DNA from: JAADHY01 sp964428935
GTDB lineage: Bacteria; Planctomycetota; Planctomycetia; Planctomycetales; Planctomycetaceae
Assembly (NCBI GenBank): GCA_964428935.1
Contig: CAYSAG010000289.1
Location: 1 to 6,727, forward strand
DNA length: 6,727 nucleotides
Direction: 5' to 3'
In this document: piece by piece, positions 1 to 5,945 of the stretch
Position numbering within the stretch: the stretch's first letter is position 1
Layout of the letters: each line of letters begins with the position of its first letter
The notes under the pieces: generated by a model
What the model was told of the DNA's origin: nothing
Seen by the model: only the letters and a program-made list of their open reading frames with translations
The model's database searches: none
Translations under genes and position numbers: made by a program

Positions 1-174
1 CCACACGGCAAACCGCGTCCCTTTGACTCCGTCCCGTTCCTCGACGTGCGCTCCCATCCAACGGTACATTTCTTCCGAACGCCTCAGCTCGCCAAAGTCA
101 CCGAAGTGGACGTGGAACCGGTACGAGGACACCTTCCCGTGCCGGGTCCGACGACTGGTTTCCGCTCTCCACAT
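1..174 (-). CDS. Hypothetical protein, N-terminal 58 residues (runs off left edge)
   Basis: This is a truncated reading frame that begins at the ATG at 174-172 and stays open to base 1, giving 58 residues. Support for it being real: a GGAGG Shine-Dalgarno sits 6 bases before the ATG; third codon positions are about three quarters G or C, falling to a little over half in the open sequence upstream of that ATG; and the protein looks natural, with a basic start (MWRAETSRRTRHGK) followed by an aromatic, mixed-charge part (YRFHVHFGDFGELRRSEEMY, then RWMGAHVEERDGV). There is no signal peptide or membrane segment in the visible part. I do not recognise the family and assign no function. It is divergent from the peptidase-like gene at 1011, with about 840 bases between them. 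The plus-strand frame open across the same bases is most likely its shadow. Confidence 0.62.
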   Translation of the reverse strand, partial: MWRAETSRRTRHGKVSSYRFHVHFGDFGELRRSEEMYRWMGAHVEERDGVKGTRFAVW

Positions 175-180
175 TGGGTC

Positions 181-185
181 CCTCC
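181..185 (-). promoter_or_regulatory. Shine-Dalgarno of the left-edge gene
   Basis: On the minus strand this reads GGAGG, followed by six bases (GACCCA) and then the ATG at 174-172. Sequence and spacing are close to ideal, which is the main reason for choosing this start over GTG codons further upstream in the same open frame. Confidence 0.6.
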
Positions 186-385
186 GTGGACGTCCTGCTT
201 TCTCAGCCCGACTCTTCTCGCAACTCGCTCGACCCCGCACCCTCGACCGAGTGCCCAGACGCCGCCCGTCGCTAGCCTCCACTCCTCCCACTGCTTTTTC
301 CCGACCGACGACCGCCGGCTCCAGACCAACCGCATTCGGTCACCGAGACGGCTGCTGGACCGGCCCGCAGTCTGACCGACTGCAC

Positions 386-413
386 ATTGTCGGAAACTAC
401 CACGGGCCGTCAA
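386..413 (-). promoter_or_regulatory. Possible sigma70-type promoter for the left-edge gene
   Basis: The minus strand carries TTGACG at 413-408 (five of six matches to the -35 consensus) and GACAAT at 391-386 (four of six to the -10), with 16 bases between. Transcription would start near 379 and leave a leader of about 205 bases before the ATG at 174. It is the best such pair I found in this gap, but hexamer matches arise by chance, and the long leader is a point against it. Confidence 0.3.
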
Positions 414-801
414 CGGTGAGTCGGTTCTTGCACACAACGGGCTTGGCCGACCTCGAGTGCTGGCCACACCCAGCCGCGAACAAGAAAACACGCTGCGCTC
501 GCCCGGGCCGTCTCCGTCCGCCTCGCCCGCGGCGGGGCAACGCGCTGTCCTGGCACTGCAGGTGTGGGTGAGTTGTTCGGCAGCGGCCGCGGCGGGCGAC
601 CCCGAGACGGTTCCCACGCACCTCCGTCCACACTGGCGAGGGCCCGTTCGCTTCGACGCGGCCGCGCCCGCACGTGCCGTCGGCTCGAGTTCTCTCGACC
701 AACCGGCCGAGTCCGCAACGGCCCGCCCGGCTCGAGCCGTCCGAAAGCCCTCTCCGCGTCCGTCCTCTGCTGGCTTCAGCCGTCACAGAGACCGGCCGTC
801 G

Positions 802-902
802 GCAACGGCGGAGCCGGCGGAAATTTTGCGGGTTGAATCGTAATTGCTGGAACTGTTCACAGCAACGGCGGTTCGGAGCAAAACGAAGCTGCCGCAACGG
901 CG
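802..902. repeat. Three copies of GCAACGGCG upstream of the peptidase-like gene
   Basis: The nonamer GCAACGGCG occurs at 802-810, 862-870 and 894-902, and an eight-base partial copy (GCAACGGC) at 715-722. A second word, GAACTGTT, occurs at 850-857 and 902-909, flanking the second copy and following the third. The words lie 110 to 210 bases before the ATG at 1011. They could be binding sites for a regulator; the spacing is irregular (60 and 32 bases), so this is tentative. Confidence 0.35.
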
Positions 903-913
903 AACTGTTGCGG
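892..913. promoter_or_regulatory. Dyad CCGCAAC-N8-GTTGCGG, possible operator
   Basis: This is a perfect 7-bp inverted repeat (892-898 and 907-913) around eight bases. Eleven bases downstream is TACAAT (924-929), which matches the -10 consensus at five of six positions. The place where a -35 box would fall (about 901-906) is inside the dyad and has no good -35 match. One reading is a regulator-dependent promoter with its operator over the -35 region, starting near 936 and giving a leader of about 75 bases to the ATG at 1011. A small RNA hairpin is an alternative. Confidence 0.3.
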
Positions 914-1010
914 GTCGGTAAACTACAATTGCGGCGAAGACCTGACGGGCCGTCGCGCCCGTCGGCGAGCGGCAGACAAACGGGCAAAAACTTTCTGCAA
1001 GCGGCGGGTC

Positions 1011-2024
1011 ATGACCGACACACGAGTCCCAAACCGACCGTCTGTTGTCCGAACGGCGGTGTTGCTGTTCGGTCCGCCGCTCATTGTCACGCTCTGCTAC
1101 TGGGCGTCGTTGGGACGGTCCTCGGACGGGAACCTTGCCCCCCGTCTGGCCCGGTCTGCGGCCGGGGCCGCGGCCGAACCGCCCGTCGACTGGCTGGCCG
1201 CCGACCTTCCGACGGCGTGTCGCTTGCGAGCGGCCTGGCTGGCCGAACGGCTGGGCGACCAATTCGCTCTGCTGGTTCGTCCGCCCTTCGTTTTGGCGGG
1301 AAACTGCCCGCCAAAACGGCTGGAGGAACTTTTTTCGTCAGTGGTGGAGCCGTTCGTGCGAGCCTTCGCCGTTCAGTTCGACGCTCGTCTTCCCGACGAA
1401 CCCGTGGTTCTGCTCGTCTTCAAAGACAACGCCAGCTACCGACGCTGGGCCGAGCGGCTGGACCAGGACGACCGGCGCGGCTACACCGGCTACTACCAGC
1501 GGGAAGCGCGGCGGGTCCTGGCCGACGTTTCGGCGGGAACCGGGCCGTTGACGCACGAGCTGACGCACGCGCTGACGCACTTCGACTTCCCGCCCTTGCC
1601 CGAGTGGTTCGACGAAGGGCTGGGAGCGCTGTACGAGTCGCCGCAGTTCCGCTCTGACGGACTGGCCGTGTTTGGCACCGACAATTGGCGACGCTACTAC
1701 GTGCTCTACGCTTTGCGCACCGGCCGGCTGCGTCCGCTGGAGGCCCTTTTGCAAAGCGGCCGAATTCGTCCCGACCACCAAGCCGTCGACTACGCTCACG
1801 CCCGCTACTTCTGTCTGTTTCTGCAGTCGACCGGACGGTTGGTGCCTTTCTACCGCCGGTGGCGAGACGCTTACGAGCGGGACCCGAACGGAGTTCAAAC
1901 GCTGCGGCAACTGTTCGACGGCGCCTCGTTGACTCAGGTCGACAACCAGTTCCGTCACTGGTTGCTGCTGAAAACGGGCTGTGCTCGTCAGCGGCCGTTT
2001 CCTTCCGCCAGCGTCGGCCGCTAG
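1011..2024 (+). CDS. Membrane-anchored gluzincin-like (peptidase MA-type) metallopeptidase
   Basis: This 337-residue protein is probably a zinc-dependent peptidase, or a relative of one, held at the outer face of the cytoplasmic membrane or exported. After a short polar start, residues 13-32 (VRTAVLLFGPPLIVTLCYWA) form one hydrophobic segment, either a signal anchor or an uncleaved signal peptide. The catalytic signature is HELTH at 182-186 (H182 and H186 as zinc ligands, E183 as base), followed by EWFDEGLGALYE; E202 in DEG is the likely third ligand, as in gluzincins. A third histidine, H190, continues the spacing of four. The rest resembles planctomycete proteins of the DUF1570/peptidase-MA-like type, which I infer from the motif and not from a search. 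The ATG at 1011 has only a weak ribosome site (AAGCGG, 999-1004). The stop overlaps that of the convergent ATPase gene. Natural substrate unknown. Confidence 0.8.
   Translation: MTDTRVPNRPSVVRTAVLLFGPPLIVTLCYWASLGRSSDGNLAPRLARSAAGAAAEPPVDWLAADLPTACRLRAAWLAERLGDQFALLVRPPFVLAGNCPPKRLEELFSSVVEPFVRAFAVQFDARLPDEPVVLLVFKDNASYRRWAERLDQDDRRGYTGYYQREARRVLADVSAGTGPLTHELTHALTHFDFPPLPEWFDEGLGALYESPQFRSDGLAVFGTDNWRRYYVLYALRTGRLRPLEALLQSGRIRPDHQAVDYAHARYFCLFLQSTGRLVPFYRRWRDAYERDPNGVQTLRQLFDGASLTQVDNQFRHWLLLKTGCARQRPFPSASVGR
1289..1318 (+). repeat. 12-bp perfect inverted repeat inside the peptidase-like gene
   Basis: The arms CGTTTTGGCGGG (1289-1300) and CCCGCCAAAACG (1307-1318) are exact reverse complements around the six-base loop AAACTG. 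The element codes for about residues 93-103 (FVLAGNCPPKR), upstream of the zinc motif. In RNA it would be a stable stem within the coding region. No U-run follows, so it is not a classical terminator. Confidence 0.75.
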
Positions 2025-5000
2025 TCCAACCGCTGTCGCCGTCGCAGCTCCGAGAACAGAAACGCGTAGGGTCGACGTGCACGAACCGCAGACGACCGGC
2101 CGCTTCTGCCGGCAGCCGGTGCCGCTTCCGACCGCCACGAACCGGCCGGCGACGACGGACTCGAGCCGCCAGAAGCGGCTCCGTCGACGCCGCCCGGGCT
2201 CCACTCGCTCGACGCCCGACCGAAGTCCTCCGGCAGCCGAACGACGTCGTCTCCGTCGGGCTCCGGGTCCCGTTCCGACCAAGCTGCGGCGCCGCTCGAC
2301 ACCGCAGGCCGTTCGCCGTCGCTGGCCTCCACGCCGCCACGGGCGTGGAGGTCTAGCCCGCCGGACGAAGGCGAGCCGGGAGCCCCGTCCGAAGCCGTCG
2401 GTTCCCCTTGCCCCGGCGTCGGTTCGACGTTCCGGACCGCCTCGCGTTCGACGCCGGCGCCGCCCGCCGAAGGAGCGGACTCGCCTTCGGCCTTCGGCTC
2501 GTCGCGCGCCGACACCTCGGCCCTGCCGTCCGTGGCCGGCTGACCCGTGGCGTCCGCTGCCGTTTCGCCCGTTTGCGACTCGCTAGCCGCTTCCGACCAC
2601 CCCTGAAGGGCTTGGTCGCCCAAGAGCAGCCGCCGCGTCTCGAGACAAAGGTTGAGGACGTCTTCGCCGATGGAGCGTTCCGGCTCGAGCTCGGCCGACG
2701 GCTCGCCAGCCTCGACCCGCACCGTCCACGGCTGGTCGGGCGAGTCCTCACGCGCCTCGACCGCTTCCCCTGCCGAGGGCTCACCCGCGTCGTCCGGCGA
2801 CTGGTCAGGAGCGTCGTCCACCGCGACCGACTGCCGGAGCAGGGGCATGAGTTCGTCAATGGTCAGGTCGGGGCGGGGAGTGCCCTGCCGCAGGAGGGGC
2901 TCGTCGACAGGCGGCTCGTCGGTCGAGCTGGCCGTCTCCGGACGCGCTTCCGCCTCGAGCTGTCCCGACTCGGCCTCCGGCTGTTCGGCCCAGTCGGCTT
3001 CCAGCGGCGTGTGAGCGGTTCCCGCGGCGTGTGCGGCGTCACCCCGTGTTCGCTCCGAGCCGGACGGCTCGCCCTCGCCGGTCCCTTCTCCGTGCGGCCG
3101 CGCTGGCTCGGTCTCGTCCCCGCCAAGCTCCGTGGGCGGGCCGGCTGCCTGAACCGACTCGTCACTGCGGGCTGCGACACCCTCGGCCGGCGACGTGGCC
3201 GCCTGCGTGGGCGTCGACGGCCCGTCGGGCGACGAAGCGTCGTGACCAATTTCCCAGACAATGCCAGACAAGTCGGCTCCCTCGGCCACGGCGTCCAGCG
3301 CCGCGTAGCGGTCGACCACCGGAATTTCCTCAAACTGCGGCTCAGTCGTTTCGACTTCGGTTCCGGTTTCGGCGTTGGTTTCGTCCGGCACGGGTTCGGA
3401 TTCCTTTCGAGCTTGCGGCCCGTCGGTTGGTTCTGCGGCCGAGGGCGACGCGCCCGCAGCTTCGGCGGGCACGTCTTCTTGCGGTTCGGCCGCTTCTGAC
3501 TGCGACGCGTCGACCGACGTCGGCGACGAGCCGCCGCTCACCGTGTCGTCGACGCCGCCCCTCGCTGGCTCGTCCGCCCCGGCCGGCTGCGGGCTCGTGT
3601 TGCCCTCGGTTTCCGGACTGGTGGCGGACGCAGAGCCGTTGCCGTCCGCCGGGGGCTGAGGTTCGAGCGGCGAGTCGACCCCGAAGCCCACCTCAATGGC
3701 CGACGCGGCGGGCTGTTCCGCCGACCGGTCGTCGGCAGCCACAGCCACCGTCGCTGCAACGACCGACGCCGGCTCACCGCCCGGCCCGGGGCTTTCGCTG
3801 CTCCACACCCGAGCGCCAACCGCAGACGGTTCGCTGCTGAACGGCCCAGCGTGCGAGTCGTGCGGACCGCCGAACCCCACTTCGACGACCGCCGGGGCTT
3901 CGGCCGACGACGAGCCGTCCGCCGAACCGCCCGCAGGTGCGTGGACCTGCAACGGCCGAGCTTCGGTCGGGCCGGCGCCGTCGGGCTCCTGGAGCGGCTC
4001 GTCGGGCTGTCCGGACGCCGCCGCAGCCGGCTCGGACGTTCGGCCGGCCGCGTCGCTCGGCCCGCCCGGTTCGGTCCCGACGCGACTCTGGCTCGACTCA
4101 GACCCGTCGCGCGCTCCGCCCCAGACGGCTCCTTCCTCGCCGGATTCCACCACTGCCGGTTCCGAGGGGCGTCGGTCCCGGTCGGCGGTGGACTGTGCGT
4201 CGCCGCCGTGTTCGCCGTCGCCTTGGTTTCTGGCCGACGAGTCGGCTCGGCGTCCGCCTGACGGAGCTCGGTGTCCACCCAACGGAGCCCACTCGGCCAC
4301 GTGGTCCAGAGCAGGCTTGAGCCACGGCGGGTCTTTCCACGCCAGCGGCAATTGCTTCAGGTCGCCCAAAGCCTCCTTAACCGTTTCCGCCTCGACGGGC
4401 CGCTCTTCCGCGACGAACCCGAGCAGCAGGCTGTGGTCGCACAGGTGGTTCAGACAGCGAGGCACGCCGTCGCTGGCGTAGCAAATGGCTCGGACGGCTT
4501 CCGGGGTGAAGACGTCTTCCAACCGTCCGCCCGCCCACTCCAAACGCCAGCGAATGTAGTCGGCCGACTCGTCTTGCGTGAGCGGGTCGAGCGTGACGTG
4601 GCAGAAGACGCGTTGGTTGAAAGCTTCGTACTCGGGCCGGGCCAGCCGCTCTTCGAGGTCCAGCTGACCGCAGAGGACGAAACGAACGAGCGGCTCGCCA
4701 GCCTCGACCAGGTTCGTGAGCGAGCGAATTTCGTCCAGGACCTCGTCGTTCAGCGTGTGGGCTTCGTCAATGACGACCAGCAGGGGACGGCGTTCGGCGT
4801 GCAGTTGACGAGCGGCCGCCAGGACGTCCAGCCGCAGCTCCTGCTCGGACATTTGCCGGTAGGGCCGTTCGAGCTCGAACAGCACGGTTTGCAGCAGCGA
4901 GCTGCGAGTGGGGAAGTTGCCGTTCTCGACGACGACCGAGCGGTAGCGTTGCGACAGCTCGTCGGCCAGCTTCCGGCACAGCAGGCTCTTTCCGAGCCCG

Positions 5001-5155
5001 GGGCCGGCCGTCAGCAACGCCACTCCCTGGCCCCGCTCGACGTTCACCACCAACGCGTCGAGCGCCGACTGCATGGTGCTGACCGGCACGAAACACTTCG
5101 GGTCGGGAGCCGCTGCAAAGGGACGTCGTTGCAGTCCGAAGAAGTTCTCGTACAT
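2021..5155 (-). CDS. ExeA/GspA/MshM-like AAA+ ATPase with a ~750-residue acidic disordered tail
   Basis: This 1044-residue protein starts like ExeA-family ATPases, with MYENFFGLQRRPF. Residues 1-270 are the AAA+ core: a Walker A (AGPGLGKS, 50-57, with Ala where the first Gly is usual), a Walker B (LLVVIDEAH, 125-133), a sensor-1 region (VRFVLCGQ, 157-164), R182 as a possible arginine finger, and a sensor-2 GVPRCLNHL with R233. In Aeromonas, ExeA helps the secretin cross peptidoglycan, and MshM serves pilus assembly; which partner is used here is unknown. I see no membrane segment and no peptidoglycan-binding domain, unlike classical ExeA. From about 294 to the end the chain is rich in Glu, Ala, Pro, Ser, Gly and Asp, probably disordered, with ordered-looking islands near 630-637, 765-777 and 829-846 and a basic end (RPYAFLFSELRRRQRLD). 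The ATG at 5155 is chosen over a TTG seven codons upstream, because of the ribosome site and the family N-terminus. Confidence 0.9.
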   Translation of the reverse strand: MYENFFGLQRRPFAAAPDPKCFVPVSTMQSALDALVVNVERGQGVALLTAGPGLGKSLLCRKLADELSQRYRSVVVENGNFPTRSSLLQTVLFELERPYRQMSEQELRLDVLAAARQLHAERRPLLVVIDEAHTLNDEVLDEIRSLTNLVEAGEPLVRFVLCGQLDLEERLARPEYEAFNQRVFCHVTLDPLTQDESADYIRWRLEWAGGRLEDVFTPEAVRAICYASDGVPRCLNHLCDHSLLLGFVAEERPVEAETVKEALGDLKQLPLAWKDPPWLKPALDHVAEWAPLGGHRAPSGGRRADSSARNQGDGEHGGDAQSTADRDRRPSEPAVVESGEEGAVWGGARDGSESSQSRVGTEPGGPSDAAGRTSEPAAAASGQPDEPLQEPDGAGPTEARPLQVHAPAGGSADGSSSAEAPAVVEVGFGGPHDSHAGPFSSEPSAVGARVWSSESPGPGGEPASVVAATVAVAADDRSAEQPAASAIEVGFGVDSPLEPQPPADGNGSASATSPETEGNTSPQPAGADEPARGGVDDTVSGGSSPTSVDASQSEAAEPQEDVPAEAAGASPSAAEPTDGPQARKESEPVPDETNAETGTEVETTEPQFEEIPVVDRYAALDAVAEGADLSGIVWEIGHDASSPDGPSTPTQAATSPAEGVAARSDESVQAAGPPTELGGDETEPARPHGEGTGEGEPSGSERTRGDAAHAAGTAHTPLEADWAEQPEAESGQLEAEARPETASSTDEPPVDEPLLRQGTPRPDLTIDELMPLLRQSVAVDDAPDQSPDDAGEPSAGEAVEAREDSPDQPWTVRVEAGEPSAELEPERSIGEDVLNLCLETRRLLLGDQALQGWSEAASESQTGETAADATGQPATDGRAEVSARDEPKAEGESAPSAGGAGVEREAVRNVEPTPGQGEPTASDGAPGSPSSGGLDLHARGGVEASDGERPAVSSGAAAWSERDPEPDGDDVVRLPEDFGRASSEWSPGGVDGAASGGSSPSSPAGSWRSEAAPAAGRSGRSSAVRARRPYAFLFSELRRRQRLD

Positions 5156-5163
5156 GAAGCTGA

Positions 5164-5168
5164 CCTTT
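5164..5168 (-). promoter_or_regulatory. Shine-Dalgarno of the ExeA-like gene
   Basis: On the minus strand AAAGG lies 8 bases before the ATG at 5155-5153. It falls inside the codons that would follow an upstream TTG (5176-5174), so it supports initiation at the ATG that gives the canonical MYENFFGL start. Confidence 0.6.
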
Positions 5169-5231
5169 GGACCCAAGGTGGACTAAACGACGGGCCGGTG
5201 TCCCAGTCGACGGGAACGAACCAGCGCGGGC

Positions 5232-5243
5232 TGGGCCGGCCCA
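5232..5243. repeat. 12-bp palindrome TGGGCCGGCCCA
   Basis: This is a perfect self-complementary 12-mer about 77 to 88 bases upstream of the ATPase start codon. It could be a dimeric regulator site, but such palindromes are not rare in DNA of this composition. Confidence 0.25.
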
Positions 5244-5537
5244 ACGCGTCGGTCACGCCTGCAACCAGGCCCGCAAGCTCGACAACCCCACGGCGCCGCT
5301 CCGCCCGTTGACGGACAAGACCCCTGGCGCCGACGAACGGAACCGCTGTCTCGACGCCGACAGTCCAACAGCCGGCCGTCACTTCCCGACCGTCGCGCCG
5401 CCACGCCGGTCTGCCGAGCCCCGCCGGCCGGCGCAGACACGACCACGGCTCGGCTGTGGCCGCAGCCGGCGTCAGTTCTTTCATCGAACCGGCAGAGTTG
5501 GAATCTTGAGAGGAACCGACAGAACCTTTGCTCTTCT

Positions 5538-5573
5538 CCCAAGCCGCAAACTTTTTGCAGCTTGACGCTTGGG
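5538..5573. repeat. Nested inverted repeat (two-step hairpin)
   Basis: On the plus strand, outer arms CCCAAGC (5538-5544) and GCTTGGG (5567-5573) enclose inner arms GCAAA (5546-5550) and TTTGC (5554-5558) with a three-base loop CTT. The inner stem is separated from the outer one by one base on one side and eight on the other. It sits between the decayed transposase and the ATPase gene, about 380 bases before the ATPase start. No U-run follows on either strand. It may be a regulatory dyad, an old insertion-sequence end or a structured leader. Confidence 0.45.
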
Positions 5574-5945
5574 GCTGCCGGAAACGACGAACCCAGAGCG
5601 GGGCCTTTCGGTGACGAACAGTCATTCAGAAGGCCGACCGTGGGGGCTGTGCGCCGAGCAGCGCACAGGGCGTGAGCGGCAACGAGAGGGACTGGGCTGG
5701 CAGCAGTCGCCGGGTGAAGGCGAGCCTTGGCGGTGCCCATTCGGCAGGTGCTCCCCACTCGTCGGCACGCAGTGGGTCGCCACGCGTCGGAGAAAAGGAC
5801 AGCGAAAGCCCTCGTGCCCGTCCCGTCGCGAAAAAGTAGAGCCGACGGGCGGCCGGAAACCGACGCACTCGGTCACGGCGCGCCGGCCTGTCGGGCAAAT
5901 GGCTCGGCGAGCGCACAAGCCGAGCGACGAGGTTGTCCCGCTCGG

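Larger units (their letters stand above)
175..1010. other. Gene-poor spacer between divergent genes
   Basis: These 836 bases separate the divergent genes at 174 and 1011. Several long open frames cross the region on both strands, but their translations are dominated by Arg, Pro, Ser and Ala with no domain I can recognise and no good ribosome site, as expected for non-coding GC-rich DNA. Supported content is a possible minus-strand promoter (386-413), a cluster of GCAACGGCG words (802-902), a 7-bp dyad (892-913) and a somewhat more AT-rich stretch at about 820-930 where the promoter of the 1011 gene may lie. A badly decayed gene cannot be excluded. Confidence 0.5.
5156..5945. other. Spacer upstream of the ExeA-like gene, no supported gene
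   Basis: About 790 bases with no convincing gene on either strand. The open frames crossing it give Arg/Pro/Ala-rich translations without recognisable domains. It must contain the minus-strand promoter of the ATPase gene, but I found no hexamer pair good enough to name. A nested hairpin lies at 5538-5573 and a 12-bp palindrome at 5232-5243. The part above about 5650 may hold the decayed 3' end of the IS66 transposase, since short stretches such as PTERDNLVARL (minus strand, near 5940) could belong to it; I could not anchor them to a family motif. Confidence 0.4.

Noticed and set aside
1..375. Plus-strand frame open from base 1 to 375 (PHGKPRPFDSV...) as the tail of an upstream gene
   Set aside because: It is antisense to the minus-strand fragment that has a strong ribosome site and better codon bias, and its later part becomes Pro/Ser/Arg-rich with no family resemblance.
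674..1657. Long plus-strand frame overlapping the start of the peptidase-like gene
   Set aside because: The translation is an Arg/Ala/Gly-rich out-of-frame shadow of the 1011 gene, with no motifs.
1985..2100. Rho-independent terminator at the convergent junction
   Set aside because: I found no stem followed by a U-run on either strand within about 80 bases of the shared stop codons.
2408..3499. 363-codon plus-strand frame opposite the ATPase tail
   Set aside because: Long antisense open frames are expected opposite GC-rich low-complexity coding DNA; no ribosome site or domain supports it.
5174..5176. TTG at 5176 as start of the ATPase (1051 residues)
   Set aside because: The AAAGG site lies downstream of it and the family's N-terminus is MYxxFFGL, which begins at the ATG at 5155.
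4271..5311. 346-codon plus-strand frame opposite the ATPase domain
   Set aside because: It is the exact antisense of a well-recognised AAA+ domain and itself has no recognisable fold.
5177..5620. Terminal inverted repeat of the IS66 element
   Set aside because: No matching second end is inside the window, and no GTAA-type IS66 end could be placed with confidence.
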